Part shown: positions 39,551 through 49,484 of the stretch, one piece after another
Numbering within the stretch: the first letter of the stretch is position 1
How the letters are laid out: each line of letters opens with the position of its first letter
The notes under the pieces: model-generated
Told to the model about the DNA's origin: nothing
The model's database searches: none
What the model saw: only the letters and a program-made list of their open reading frames with translations
Program-made: the position numbers and the translations under genes
NCBI RefSeq assembly: GCF_029210485.1
Contig: NZ_JARGET010000029.1
Coordinates: 1 to 64,000 of the forward strand
DNA from: Hoeflea sp. YIM 152468
GTDB taxonomy: Bacteria > Pseudomonadota > Alphaproteobacteria > Rhizobiales > Rhizobiaceae
DNA length: 64,000 nucleotides
Direction: 5' to 3'

Positions 39551-39568
39551 TGTTACGAAGCAGTAACA
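39551..39568. promoter_or_regulatory. Palindrome upstream of lpxC
   Basis: TGTTAC and GTAACA form an inverted repeat around a GAAGCA spacer, about 170 bp upstream of the lpxC start and just after the ftsZ terminator. Its symmetry and place fit a dimeric regulator site at the lpxC promoter; no regulator can be named. Confidence 0.35.
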
Positions 39569-39606
39569 TTCAAGGGAGCTCGAAACCCTCGTCCAAACAA
39601 ATAGTT

Positions 39607-39643
39607 AGAAAAACGGCATGGCGACCGTCAAGCCGCCATGCCG
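39607..39643 (-). terminator. Rho-independent terminator after ftsZ
   Basis: On the minus strand, CGGCATGGCG and CGCCATGCCG form a perfect 10-bp stem with a 10-nt loop, followed directly by TTTTT. It begins about 27 bases after the ftsZ stop, closing the division operon and separating it from lpxC. Confidence 0.93.
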
Positions 39644-39669
39644 AATAGACATCCGTATTCGTAACCGAC

Positions 39670-41367
39670 TCACTTGGCCTGACGGCGCAGGAATGCCGGA
39701 ATCTCCAGCTGCTCATCTTCATGCGTTGCACGGGTGGCCGGTGTCACTCTGCCCTGATCGTCGAGCGTACCGCGGCGCGGCGCATAGACGCTGGCCTCGG
39801 GTGACAGCGGACGCCGGGCCTGCGGTGCAGGGGCGGCCTGGGCAGCATGATTGACCTCATCCTCATCGCGACGACCCAGCGAACTGGAGATCCGCTTGAG
39901 CAAGCCCATCGGACCGCGGTCCTCGGCGTGGCCCTGCGGCGCGGCACGATGTTCGATTTCGGCCTTGACCACGGGTGGAAAATCCTCGACCCGCGGCATC
40001 TGCGTGGTCCGGGGTTCCATGCGCATTTCCGGTGCGGCCTGAGCCGGGTGTGGGGTTGCCGCTTGCGCTGTGTTCATGGCCGGACGCGGCGATGTGGCAG
40101 CAGCCGGCTGCGGTGCGACACCGGCTTCATTGGCAAACAGACGGCTGTTGGGCTGGAAACCGGGCTGAGGCGCCGGTGCCGGCTTGGCCGCCTGCATTTG
40201 GGCGGCAAGCTCGATTTCGCTGGCGATATCGAGGTCTTTTTCCAGGTCGGATTCGGCCGCACGGATAGCCTCGGCGACCGCATCCTTGCCTGCGCCGGCC
40301 GGGTGGTCTGCCGCCGCACGCGCAGCCTGAGACTGGGCGCCCGCTGCCGGCCGGCCTGTTGAACGCGATGTTGCCATCGGGCGCTGTTCGGCAGCGGATT
40401 CAATACGGTCAATGCCGGTCGCGACAACCGAAACCCGGATTAGGCCTTCAAGCTCTTCATCAAAGGTCGCGCCCAGAATAATGTTGGCGTCGGCGTCGAC
40501 TTCCTCGCGAATGCGGGTGGCGGCCTCATCAACTTCAAACAGCGTCATATCGCGGCCGCCGGTGATCGAGATCAGCAGACCTTGCGCGCCCTTCATGGTG
40601 GTTTCGTCGAGCAGGGGATTGGCGATCGCAGCTTCTGCTGCAGCCATGGCGCGGCCTTCGCCCGATGCTTCGCCGGTGCCCATCATCGCCCGGCCCATTT
40701 CGCGCATCACCGAGCGAACGTCGGCAAAGTCGAGATTGATCAGGCCTTCCTTGACCATCAGGTCGGTGATGCAGGCAACACCGGAGTAAAGAACCTGGTC
40801 GGCCATCGCGAAAGCGTCGGCGAAGGTGGTCTTGTCATTGGCGATGCGGAACAGGTTCTGGTTCGGGATAACGATCAGCGTGTCAACGCATTTCTGCAGT
40901 TCCTCGATGCCCGCTTCGGCCAGCCGCATGCGCCGCTGCCCTTCGAAATGGAACGGTTTGGTGACCACGCCGACGGTCAGGATACCCTTGTCGCGGGCTG
41001 CCTGGGCGACGACGGGTGCTGCGCCGGTGCCTGTGCCGCCGCCCATGCCTGCGGTGACAAAGCACATGTGCGTTCCATTGAGATGATCGAGGATCTCGTC
41101 GATGCATTCTTCGGCGGCCGCACGTCCGACTTCCGGCTGCGATCCGGCGCCAAGCCCTTCGGTGACCGCAACGCCGAGCTGGACCAGCCGTTCGGCGTTG
41201 GAAGTCGTCAACGCCTGCGCATCAGTGTTGGCGACGACGAATTCGACGCCCTGCATGCCTGCATTGATCATGTTGTTGACGGCGTTGCCGCCGCCGCCGC
41301 CGACTCCGAACACAGTGATGCGCGGCTTCAGCTCGGTGATGTCCGGCTTCTGCAGTTTAATGGTCAT
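39670..41367 (-). CDS. ftsZ: Cell division protein FtsZ
   Basis: A 565-residue FtsZ. The GTPase domain (about 14-320) has [13 protein letters not shown] and the tubulin signature GTGTGAAP. A long low-complexity linker rich in Ala, Pro and Gln (about 325-545) follows, then the C-terminal peptide [12 protein letters not shown] that binds FtsA and other partners. The long linker is typical of Rhizobiaceae/Phyllobacteriaceae FtsZ1. It forms the division ring. It is the last gene of the operon, 57 bp after ftsA. Confidence 0.98.
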   Translation of the reverse strand: MTIKLQKPDITELKPRITVFGVGGGGGNAVNNMINAGMQGVEFVVANTDAQALTTSNAERLVQLGVAVTEGLGAGSQPEVGRAAAEECIDEILDHLNGTHMCFVTAGMGGGTGTGAAPVVAQAARDKGILTVGVVTKPFHFEGQRRMRLAEAGIEELQKCVDTLIVIPNQNLFRIANDKTTFADAFAMADQVLYSGVACITDLMVKEGLINLDFADVRSVMREMGRAMMGTGEASGEGRAMAAAEAAIANPLLDETTMKGAQGLLISITGGRDMTLFEVDEAATRIREEVDADANIILGATFDEELEGLIRVSVVATGIDRIESAAEQRPMATSRSTGRPAAGAQSQAARAAADHPAGAGKDAVAEAIRAAESDLEKDLDIASEIELAAQMQAAKPAPAPQPGFQPNSRLFANEAGVAPQPAAATSPRPAMNTAQAATPHPAQAAPEMRMEPRTTQMPRVEDFPPVVKAEIEHRAAPQGHAEDRGPMGLLKRISSSLGRRDEDEVNHAAQAAPAPQARRPLSPEASVYAPRRGTLDDQGRVTPATRATHEDEQLEIPAFLRRQAK

Positions 41368-41424
41368 GGCACCCGTTCCTTCCGTTGGTATGGCCGCACC
41401 GCCGCGTGGGCCAATTCGGTAAAA

Positions 41425-42753
41425 TCAAAAACTTTCCTTGAGCCATTGCCCCATACGGTACAAACGGCCTCCTGCGCCGGCCATGACGGCAAAGCCGCTC
41501 TCGCCTGCGCCGTGGGATTCAAGATGGGCGACCTGAGGAAAGATCATCAGGCCTACCGCCGTTGAAAATGTCGGCCCCTTGGCCGCTGCCGGAAGGCCCG
41601 AGACCCCCAGAGGCCGGCCGATCCGCACGTTGCGCGCCAGGATTCTTCGGGCAGCTTCGGACAGGCCGGTCATCTGGCTCGCACCGCCGGTGAGCACGAT
41701 ACGCTTGCCCACCAGCGAGCCGTAGCCCGACTGCTGGATCCGGTCGCGCAGCATTTCCAGCGTTTCCTCGACCCGGGCCCGCACGATGCGCGAGACCAGC
41801 CCGCGCGGCACATGGGTCGGCAGATCACGCTCATCCTCGCCAAACGGCGGAATCGAAATCACGTCCCGGTCTTCGCTTGCCTGCGGCAGCGCCGATCCAT
41901 GCACCACCTTGATCCGCTCGGCATCGTCAAGCCGCGTCGACAGACCGCGGGCCAGATCCATGGTGACATGGTGACCGCCGAGCGCGATCGCATCGGCATA
42001 GACCAGCTTGCCTTCGGAGAACACCGAGATGGTTGTGGTCCCGCCGCCCATATCGATGGCTGCGCAGCCCATTTCCGCCTCGTCCGAGACCAATACTGCG
42101 AGCCCGGACGCATAGGGTGTTGCCACCATCGCCTCGACCGTGAGATGCGCGCGATTGATCGCCAGCTCCAGATTCTTCAGCGGCGCCCGGTCTGCGGTCA
42201 GCACATGCATATCGACGCCGAGCTGGTCGCCATACATGCCGGCCGGATCACGGATACCGCGTTCTCCGTCAAGCATGTAGCTCGACGGCAGTGAATGCAG
42301 GATGGCTCGGTCATTGATCTGGCTTTGCCGTGTCGCGGCGTTGACCACCTTGGCCAGGTCGCCCGCGGCAATTTCATGACCACCGAGATTGACCGATGAG
42401 GAATGGGTTTCGCTATTCAGACGTCCGGCTGTGACATTGACGATCAGGCTTTCCACCGTCATGCCTGCCATCCGCTCCGCCGCATCGACGGCAAGCCGCA
42501 CCGAACTTTCCACGGCGTCCATGTCCGAAATGACGCCGGCCTTGAGCCCGCGGGATTTCTGATGGCCGATGCCGAGAATTTCGATGCTGTGGGTCCGTCC
42601 GGACAGGACTTCCGCACCTTCCACCGGCGTCAACCGGCCGATCATGCAGACAACCTTCGACGACCCGATGTCGAGCACGGTGGCAATGCTGACACGCTTG
42701 GGTGACAGCGGCTTGAGCCGGGGCAGCATGGAGGATGGGCGGAAAAGGCTCAC
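41425..42753 (-). CDS. ftsA: Cell division protein FtsA
   Basis: A 442-residue actin-like ATPase. Conserved parts: VLDIGSSKVVCMIG (phosphate 1), the AIDMGGGTTTISVF phosphate 2 region, and GGASQMTGLSEAAR (adenosine). It ends with an amphipathic helix (RLYRMGQWLKESF) that anchors the Z-ring to the membrane. Its start overlaps ftsQ by four bases. Confidence 0.97.
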   Translation of the reverse strand: MSLFRPSSMLPRLKPLSPKRVSIATVLDIGSSKVVCMIGRLTPVEGAEVLSGRTHSIEILGIGHQKSRGLKAGVISDMDAVESSVRLAVDAAERMAGMTVESLIVNVTAGRLNSETHSSSVNLGGHEIAAGDLAKVVNAATRQSQINDRAILHSLPSSYMLDGERGIRDPAGMYGDQLGVDMHVLTADRAPLKNLELAINRAHLTVEAMVATPYASGLAVLVSDEAEMGCAAIDMGGGTTTISVFSEGKLVYADAIALGGHHVTMDLARGLSTRLDDAERIKVVHGSALPQASEDRDVISIPPFGEDERDLPTHVPRGLVSRIVRARVEETLEMLRDRIQQSGYGSLVGKRIVLTGGASQMTGLSEAARRILARNVRIGRPLGVSGLPAAAKGPTFSTAVGLMIFPQVAHLESHGAGESGFAVMAGAGGRLYRMGQWLKESF

Positions 42754-43679
42754 GACTTTTTACCCGCCTTGATCAATTTTGCGCGGGCTTCAAGCGCGTT
42801 CTTGCGGCGCTCGAACGAGGCCTCGGACAGCCGCAGCGTGATCCGGTCTTCAAGCCGCAGATCGACCACCGTGATATCCCGCGACAGCACATCGCGGCCG
42901 GCATCGAATTCGGCAAAGCGCTTGAGCGCCGCGCCGACATCATCAGCGGGCAGACTCAATGTCACGCCATTGTCGAGCCGCAGATCCCAGCGCCGGTCGG
43001 CAATGCGGATCGCAGCCTTGACGCGGTCGCGCAATTCCGGATGGAACAACAGCCGCGCTTCCAGCTCATCAGCATGACGATCGGCGCCAAGACCGACATA
43101 AAGCGGCAGCGCCGCATGGCGGGAACCGGTCAGCGGGGCAATCACATCGCCGCGCGCATCGATCAGCATCAGCCGGTCGCCATGCTGCCAGATCCCGACC
43201 GGTTCGCGCTCGATCAGCCGCACCGTCATTCCGCGCGGGTAGATTTTCTGAACCTGGGCATCGGTCACCCAGGGCAACTCCATAAGCTGCTCGCGCGCCG
43301 CATGGGCGTCGATCGCCACCACCGAAGTCGAACCGTCGAGACCCAGTTGCTGCAAAATGTCGATGTCGGAGGTTTCGGCGTTGCCGATCACATGCACATC
43401 CTCAAGCGCAAAGCCCACGCCCGTGGTCACCGCCTGCGTGACCGCGTGGATGTGGCCGCCGAGCGTCATGCCGTAGATCCCGGTTGTCGCCAGAAAGGCG
43501 AATGCCGCCACCGACCCCACATGCGGGCTGATGTCGACGCGGCCTGTGGCCAGCGCGATCGAGTACCGCACCGGACGACGCAGGAAACGCGGCAGGACGA
43601 ATGCGCGCCGGAACGTGCTACGTCCCGATACGTTCACCGCACGCGCGGCCCTGCCCTTGTTTCCCGTTATCGACGACAC
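42750..43679 (-). CDS. ftsQ: Cell division protein FtsQ
   Basis: A 309-residue bitopic protein: a roughly 75-residue basic cytoplasmic part, one membrane helix, a POTRA domain ([26 protein letters not shown]) and the FtsQ beta domain with [11 protein letters not shown]. The best start is a GTG at 43679 with GGAGGA six bases upstream; a TTG at 43700 is also open but has no ribosome-binding site. It overlaps the end of ddl by 13 bases. Confidence 0.92.
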   Translation of the reverse strand: MSSITGNKGRAARAVNVSGRSTFRRAFVLPRFLRRPVRYSIALATGRVDISPHVGSVAAFAFLATTGIYGMTLGGHIHAVTQAVTTGVGFALEDVHVIGNAETSDIDILQQLGLDGSTSVVAIDAHAAREQLMELPWVTDAQVQKIYPRGMTVRLIEREPVGIWQHGDRLMLIDARGDVIAPLTGSRHAALPLYVGLGADRHADELEARLLFHPELRDRVKAAIRIADRRWDLRLDNGVTLSLPADDVGAALKRFAEFDAGRDVLSRDITVVDLRLEDRITLRLSEASFERRKNALEARAKLIKAGKKS

Positions 43680-44617
43680 GAAGCGTCCTCCACCATCCAA
43701 CTGACAAATTCCACAAATGAATGCCCCGCTTGCAGGGCCATTTCAGGCGCAAGAGACGTCGGTGTCATGCCGGGCTGGGTGTTGATTTCGAGCCAGATAA
43801 CCTCTCCATTTTCGGAGAAACGGTCATCGTAACGGAAATCCGACCTGCTCACGCCGCGGCAGCCGATTGCCTGATGCGCCTTCAAACTCAACTTACGTAT
43901 TTTTTGGTAAACAAATGGTGAAATTTCTGCGGGACAAACGTGTTTGGAGCCTCCTGCGACATATTTTGAATCATAATCATAAAAGCTGTGTCCTTGCGGC
44001 ACGATTTCGGTAACCGCCAAAGCCACATCGCCCATGATCGTGCAGGTCAGCTCCCGGCCGGCGATGTAGCGCTCGACCATGACTTCGTCGCCATATTTCC
44101 ACTGGTTCGAGGTGATCACCTGCGGCGGGTGAGACTGACCTTCGCCGACTATGACAACGCCGAAGCTCGAGCCTTCATTGACCGGCTTGACCACATAGGG
44201 CGGCGCGATCGGATGAGCAGAGGTAAAATCGTGCCGGTTCATCACCCGCGATTCCGCCACCGGAATGCCCACGGCCTTGGCCACAATCTTCGACAGCCGC
44301 TTGTCCATCGCCAGCGCCGACGCCGTGACGCCAGAATGGGTGTAGGGGATGCCCAGATACTCGAGCACGCCCTGAATGGCGCCGTCTTCGCCATAAGGGC
44401 CGTGCAACGCGTTAAAGCAGACATCGGGCTTGAGCTCGGCCAACACCGAGGCGACATCGTGCCCGACATCGACCCGGGTCACCCGGTAGCCGCCCTCTTC
44501 CAGCGCATCGGCACAGGCCTTGCCCGAAGACAGGCTGACCGGCCGTTCAGATGAAATACCGCCGTACAGCACGGCGACATGCTTGGTTTTGGTCACTTTT
44601 TCGGTTGGCATTGTCAT
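43667..44617 (-). CDS. ddl: D-alanine--D-alanine ligase
   Basis: A 316-residue ATP-grasp ligase making D-Ala-D-Ala for the peptidoglycan stem. Seen: [14 protein letters not shown], the [11 protein letters not shown] substrate loop, the [15 protein letters not shown]-grasp loop, and the EINTQPGMT metal-binding end. It is the DdlB type normally directly after murB in this cluster; here the two are separated by about 3.9 kb. An in-frame ATG at 44611 is an alternative start. Its promoter must lie in the 504-bp gap upstream. Confidence 0.95.
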   Translation of the reverse strand: MTMPTEKVTKTKHVAVLYGGISSERPVSLSSGKACADALEEGGYRVTRVDVGHDVASVLAELKPDVCFNALHGPYGEDGAIQGVLEYLGIPYTHSGVTASALAMDKRLSKIVAKAVGIPVAESRVMNRHDFTSAHPIAPPYVVKPVNEGSSFGVVIVGEGQSHPPQVITSNQWKYGDEVMVERYIAGRELTCTIMGDVALAVTEIVPQGHSFYDYDSKYVAGGSKHVCPAEISPFVYQKIRKLSLKAHQAIGCRGVSRSDFRYDDRFSENGEVIWLEINTQPGMTPTSLAPEMALQAGHSFVEFVSWMVEDASCRR

Positions 44618-45121
44618 CCCTTACCTTGCCGCGAATCGGCCTCTACCGGAGATCTGCGAACATCACCGCCACAGCTTTTCAGCCCCGCTCCAGACATATC
44701 GGTCAGACCCAGTGCCGGTCAGTATAAAAAATCAACATTGCGCCAAACCGTTGCGTGCAGCGCAAAGTTTGCCGACACCGGAAGCAATCTGCAGCCGGCC
44801 TCGCCGGCCTTGACTGCTGCGCACGGGGACGCAAGGCAAGCAGGCCTGTCCGGAGTCAGAGAGCCCATTGGTCCGCATTGACGGCATGCGCCCCGAATTC
44901 AGGATTGGCTTCATAAGCCGATTGTTGCGGCAGGATTGAGACGCCAGGCCCACCGCCAAGGCCGGATAAAGCACCGAATACAACAAGATTCGCGAAACTC
45001 GTTCAAAATCGACCCATTCAAGTGGGCGCTAATTAAGAACTTTGACGATACGATCGTTTTTATACGCCAGCCCCATCAGGCTGCAACCGCAGATAGACCG
45101 CAAGCATAGAGCGATCGAACG
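44618..45121. other. Intergenic region between ddl and the GGDEF-EAL gene
   Basis: A 504-bp divergent gap. It holds an AT-rich part near 44720-44740 and another at 45030-45065 (GAACTTTGACG and a following T-run), which may be promoters for ddl and for the GGDEF-EAL gene respectively. I saw no gene, tRNA or clear repeat. It would have to supply a new promoter for ddl-ftsQ-ftsA-ftsZ, because the upstream mur operon is cut off here. Confidence 0.55.
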
Positions 45122-47104
45122 ATGTCTCAACTCCCCTCTCAATGCGACCAGCCAGGCCCGGCGAGCGGAAATCAAAGCGGCGTCTCCAGCGCGCTGACCA
45201 AGCTTCTCGCTCTCTTCCGGACAACGAATGATCCCGCACGGCAGCAGGCCATCGCCAAGGCCTATGTCCCGATTCTCCGCCCCATCCTGATACCGGCATC
45301 GGTGTACTACATTTACGTTACATGGGAACACTGGCAGACCCAGACGGGACTGATTCTCGCTATATACTGCTTCATAAGCGCCACCACTGCCGTGAGCTAC
45401 TACCTGTTCAGAAGATACCTTCTCGGCAATGAGAGAGTAACCCTGGGTCAGCTGGAGCTTGTTAATCTGGCGATCAACCTGCTCATCTACATAAATGTAT
45501 TGAGCTACCTTCTCGTCTACAATGAACAGGCCAGATATATATATTTTGTATTGATGGCGGTCATATTCTCAATAACCGGGGCAACGCTTCGAGTAGTCCT
45601 GTTCAGCGTGTTTCTGTCGTTGACGACACTTTACTTTCTTGCCTGGTCACTGCCGGACGAACGCCTGGCAGAGTATGTCTCCATCTGCGTCGCCACCGCC
45701 TTCGCGTCCATCAGCATGTCCGCGCTTCTCAGGAGCGCCATCCTTCGTCAGATAGATGCGCGCCTGCTCGCCGATGACCTGACCGCAAAAGCCCAACGCC
45801 TCGCCGACACCGATATGCTCACCGGCATACCCAACCGCCGCGCCATTTTCCAGAAGATAGACGATCTCATCTCTGAACGCAGACCCTTCTGGATGGGCAT
45901 CTTTGACCTCGACGGATTCAAGGCGATCAACGATGTCTACGGTCATATCCTGGGCGACAACCTGCTGTGTGCCATTGTCGAGCGGGTTGGCAATCTCGAT
46001 CTCCCCGACACCACGTTCGGGCGCATTGGCGGGGATGAATTTGTCGTCATCGTGCAGGGAACGCTGTGCGAAGAGGAGATCAGGCGTTTCGGCACCAGCG
46101 TCATCGACGCGATCAGCCGCCCTTACCCGATCGATCACATGGCTCTGTCTGTCGGCGTCTCGGCCGGGTTGTCCCATTTTCCAGCCATGGGCTCCACCGG
46201 CGCGCAGCTCTATGAGAAAGCCGATTACGCCCTCTTCAAGGCCAAGGCCCAGCTCGGCGGCCAGTGTTTTCTGTTCGATACAGCCGAAGACGCCGAAATG
46301 AAGCAAGCCATCGCCATTGAGCGCGCGTTGCGCGAAGGCAATCTCGAGACGGAGCTGTATCTTCTGTTTCAGCCGCAGTTTTCACCCCGTCAGCAACGGG
46401 TTGTCGGCTTTGAAGCGCTGGCGCGCTGGCACAGCCCGAAGCTTGGACTGGTCCGGCCTGATCAGTTCATCCGAGCAGCAGAGCGCTCCGGCCATATCCG
46501 CCGCGTGAGCACCATTCTCTTCAAGCAGGGGCTCAAGAGGCTGGCAGAATGGCCACCTGACATAAGCCTGTCTTTCAATCTCTCAGGCCAGGACATATCC
46601 GACCGGTCTTTCATCCTGTCCTTGCTGGGCCAGATCATGCGTTCGGGCATCTCGCCAAGCCGCATCGAATTCGAGATCACCGAAACCGCGGTGATGACCG
46701 ACATCGAGACTTCAAAAACCCTGCTTGAGGAATTGCGCGCCAGCGGCTGCAAAATCGCGCTGGACGATTTCGGGTCCGGCTATTCAAGCTTCGAGTATCT
46801 CGATCAATTGCCGCTCGACAAGGTCAAGATCGACCGCAGTTTCATCCGCAAGGTTTCCCACAACACCAAAACGCGGGAAATCGTTGCCGGCATCATCGGT
46901 CTGTGCAGCAAGCTCGATCTGCGCTGCGTTCTCGAAGGCGTCGAGACCCGGGATGAAATGAACATCCTGGCCGAGCTTCAGCCTGACCTGATCCAGGGAT
47001 ATCTGTATGGCAGACCCATGCCTGCGGAAGCGGCTTTGCAAGTGATCCGCGATCAGGACAGCCGCTTGGGCGACGGGTCGGTCCCACACGCCCAGTCCGC
47101 GTGA
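45122..47104 (+). CDS. Membrane GGDEF-EAL protein inserted in the dcw cluster
   Basis: A 660-residue protein with five or six membrane helices (about 50-210), a GGDEF domain starting at LTGIPNRR with an intact GGDEF signature (303-307), and an EAL domain with EAL at 431-433 and DDFGSGYSS. Both catalytic signatures look intact, so it may make or degrade c-di-GMP. No RxxD site precedes GGDEF. It lies on the opposite strand to the division genes, between ddl and murB, together with the S58 peptidase gene 259 bp downstream. Its AT-richer N-terminal half differs from the surrounding mur genes and may hint at later acquisition. Confidence 0.92.
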   Translation: MSQLPSQCDQPGPASGNQSGVSSALTKLLALFRTTNDPARQQAIAKAYVPILRPILIPASVYYIYVTWEHWQTQTGLILAIYCFISATTAVSYYLFRRYLLGNERVTLGQLELVNLAINLLIYINVLSYLLVYNEQARYIYFVLMAVIFSITGATLRVVLFSVFLSLTTLYFLAWSLPDERLAEYVSICVATAFASISMSALLRSAILRQIDARLLADDLTAKAQRLADTDMLTGIPNRRAIFQKIDDLISERRPFWMGIFDLDGFKAINDVYGHILGDNLLCAIVERVGNLDLPDTTFGRIGGDEFVVIVQGTLCEEEIRRFGTSVIDAISRPYPIDHMALSVGVSAGLSHFPAMGSTGAQLYEKADYALFKAKAQLGGQCFLFDTAEDAEMKQAIAIERALREGNLETELYLLFQPQFSPRQQRVVGFEALARWHSPKLGLVRPDQFIRAAERSGHIRRVSTILFKQGLKRLAEWPPDISLSFNLSGQDISDRSFILSLLGQIMRSGISPSRIEFEITETAVMTDIETSKTLLEELRASGCKIALDDFGSGYSSFEYLDQLPLDKVKIDRSFIRKVSHNTKTREIVAGIIGLCSKLDLRCVLEGVETRDEMNILAELQPDLIQGYLYGRPMPAEAALQVIRDQDSRLGDGSVPHAQSA

Positions 47105-47363
47105 AAAGCCTTCTGTTGGGCAAGCCCCATCCGCGGCGCGTCGACAGGCCGGGGGTCGGACATCGCCGGTTCGGGGGATGAACCCGCAAGGCCAAAAAAG
47201 TGGCCCGCGGGAGGCGGATCTTGACTTGTTCCCGCCCGTCAGCTTTGACAATCTCTGCCGGTGCAATCCACCATCCGGTCTGCACAGGCTTTGGCCTTCG
47301 TTCAGATCCTCATCCCCTGCTGAGTAAGCCTTCCCAGAGACAGCATCCAGAGTGAGACGCTCC

Positions 47364-48476
47364 ATGATCCCAGCCTGGAAAAACACACCGTCGGGCAAGC
47401 TGCGCGCCAAGGGTCTGGGCCTGCGGTTTGAAGGCGCAAGCGGGCCTTTCAACGCCATCACCGATGTTGCGGGCGTCAGCGTGGGCTACAGCACGATCAT
47501 CACCGGCGAAGGGCCTTTGGTGACGGGCAAGGGTCCGGTGCGAACCGGGGTGACCGCGATTGTGCCGCGCCCATTTGGCCAGATTGAGCAGCCCTTGTTC
47601 GCCGGCTTTTTCAGCCTCAACGGCAATGGCGAGCTAAGCGGCAGCCACTATATCGAGGAGACCGGCAAGATGGCGCTGCCGGTCACCATCACCAACACCC
47701 ATTCCTGCGGCATCGCCCGTGATGCGACGATCCGCTGGGCAGTCGAGTATTTGGCCGAACGCTACCATGATGATTTCGCCTTGCCTGTGGCAGCCGAGAC
47801 CTATGATGGTTTCCTGAACGATATCAACGGCTTCCATGTCGAGGCCCGGCATGTGATCGAAGCGATTGAAGCGGCCCGCGGCGGCGCCATCGAGGAAGGC
47901 AGCGTCGGCGGCGGCACCGGCATGAAGTGCTTTGGCTTCAAGGCCGGTTCCGGCACGTCGTCCCGACGGCTGGATTACGACGGCGAGGCGTTCACCATTG
48001 GCGTGTTCGTGCAGGCCAATTTCGGCACCCGCCGTCACCTCACGGTGCTGGGCAGGACCATCGGTGCCGATCCGGAGCTTCCGGCCATGGTGACCAAAAC
48101 CGGCGACACCGATCTCAGCTCGATCATTGTCGTCATCGCCACCGACGCGCCGTTTCTGCCGCATCAATTGAAGCGCCTGGCCCGCCGCGCCAGCTTCGGC
48201 ATCGGCAGGACCGGCGGCATGGCCACCCACGGCTCGGGCGATCTGTTCCTGGCGTTTTCGACCGCCGCCTCGGATCTTGGCGGCGGCGCGATGCGCACCG
48301 TGCGCTTTGTTCCCGACGAGGATATCGATGGTTTCTTCGAAGCCGTGGTGCAGGCGACCGAGGAAGCCATTCTCAACGCGATGATCGCCAACGAGGCCAT
48401 GACCGGACGCGACGGAAACTTCGTTCCGGCGCTGCCGCATGAGGCGGTGAAGGCGGCGCTGGGATTGAGGGATTGA
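47364..48476 (+). CDS. S58 family aminopeptidase (DmpA/BapA type, P1 peptidase)
   Basis: A 370-residue member of the S58 Ntn-like family, which includes DmpA of Ochrobactrum anthropi (L-aminopeptidase/D-Ala-esterase-amidase) and BapA beta-aminopeptidases. Matches are FNAITDVAGVSVGY near the N-terminus, TNTHSCGIARD, the GSVGGGTGM loop and IIVVIATDAPFLPHQLKRLARR. The self-processing serine is expected just before that last motif, in the Ser252-Ser253 pair. It lacks a signal peptide. It would remove N-terminal L-, D-Ala or beta residues. The location beside ddl suggests a role in D-Ala peptides, but that is inference. A GTG at 47352 is an alternative start. Confidence 0.9.
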   Translation: MIPAWKNTPSGKLRAKGLGLRFEGASGPFNAITDVAGVSVGYSTIITGEGPLVTGKGPVRTGVTAIVPRPFGQIEQPLFAGFFSLNGNGELSGSHYIEETGKMALPVTITNTHSCGIARDATIRWAVEYLAERYHDDFALPVAAETYDGFLNDINGFHVEARHVIEAIEAARGGAIEEGSVGGGTGMKCFGFKAGSGTSSRRLDYDGEAFTIGVFVQANFGTRRHLTVLGRTIGADPELPAMVTKTGDTDLSSIIVVIATDAPFLPHQLKRLARRASFGIGRTGGMATHGSGDLFLAFSTAASDLGGGAMRTVRFVPDEDIDGFFEAVVQATEEAILNAMIANEAMTGRDGNFVPALPHEAVKAALGLRD

Positions 48477-48484
48477 GGGATTGA
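48461..48484 (+). repeat. Three tandem copies of GGGATTGA across a stop codon
   Basis: GGGATTGA occurs three times in a row at 48461, 48469 and 48477. The TGA of the S58 gene (48474-48476) is in the second copy. Slippage by one 8-bp unit would alter the protein end. Confidence 0.85.
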
Positions 48485-48506
48485 GGCGCTGCCGCTGGCC
48501 CGGCGC

Positions 48507-49484
48507 TTACACCATCTGCCCGAGGAACTCCTGCACCACCTGCCCCGGTTCGAACAGGCCAATGCGCTTGATTTCCCATTCGAGCCGGATGCCCGACGTT
48601 TCGAGCACGCGCGCGCGCACGGTTTCGCCGAGGTTTTCGAGCTCATAGCCCGAGGCTTCGCCGGTGTTGATCATGAAGTTGCAATGCATCGGCGACATCT
48701 GCGCCCCGCCCACGGTCAGCCCGCGGCAGCCGGCTTCGTCGATCACCTTCCAGGCCGAGTTGCCTTCAGGGTTCTTGAAGGTCGAGCCGCCGGTCTTCTC
48801 GCGGATCGGCTGCACGGTTTCGCGATGGTGCTGGACGGCATCCATGGCCGCGCGGATCTCGTCGCGGTCCGCCGGTGTCCCTTCGAAGATCGCCCGGGTG
48901 AAGATCAGGTCCTTGGCCGCCGACGAGTGCCGATAGCCATAGCCCATATCGGCATTGGACAGCACATGCCGCTCGCCCTTGCGGTCGATGGCATGAACCT
49001 CGACAACCCGCTCGCGGGTTTCCACGCCATTGGCGCCGGCGTTCATTCTGAGCGCCCCGCCGATGGCGCCGGGAATGCCATGATAGAAATGAAATCCGCC
49101 AAGTCCGGTTTCAAGCGCCAGGGCTGCGAGATGCTTGTCCGGGCACACCGCGCCTGCGGCAAGCCGTGTGTCGGACACCTGTTCAGCCCGGCCGAAGCCC
49201 TTGGCCGACAGCCGCACCACGACGCCGGAGATACCGCCATCGCGCACCAGCAGATTGGACCCGATGCCGACCGGAAGCACCGGAATCTCGTCAGGCAGAG
49301 CGGCCAGGAACGTCGCCAGATCGTCCTCGTCGGCCGGTTGAAACAGAACTTCAGCCGGTCCACCGGTGCGGAACCAGGTTATCTTCGACATGTCGGCGTT
49401 TGGCGTCAGCCGTCCGCGCACCGCACCGAGCGTGTCTCCCAGTGATGTGAGAAGCCGTTCGCCATTGACCTGAAGCGACTTCAT
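48507..49484 (-). CDS. murB: UDP-N-acetylmuramate dehydrogenase
   Basis: A 325-residue FAD enzyme that reduces UDP-GlcNAc-enolpyruvate to UDP-MurNAc. Family hallmarks: [42 protein letters not shown], the YGYRHS segment with the active Tyr, and GSTFKNPEG with the catalytic Ser. The ATG at 49484 overlaps the murC stop (ATGA). It is the last gene of the mraZ-murB run. Confidence 0.96.
   Translation of the reverse strand: MKSLQVNGERLLTSLGDTLGAVRGRLTPNADMSKITWFRTGGPAEVLFQPADEDDLATFLAALPDEIPVLPVGIGSNLLVRDGGISGVVVRLSAKGFGRAEQVSDTRLAAGAVCPDKHLAALALETGLGGFHFYHGIPGAIGGALRMNAGANGVETRERVVEVHAIDRKGERHVLSNADMGYGYRHSSAAKDLIFTRAIFEGTPADRDEIRAAMDAVQHHRETVQPIREKTGGSTFKNPEGNSAWKVIDEAGCRGLTVGGAQMSPMHCNFMINTGEASGYELENLGETVRARVLETSGIRLEWEIKRIGLFEPGQVVQEFLGQMV

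Noticed and set aside
44732-44986. An 84-codon frame upstream of ddl
   Set aside because: No ribosome-binding site, no conserved-looking segment and atypical composition; treated as non-coding.
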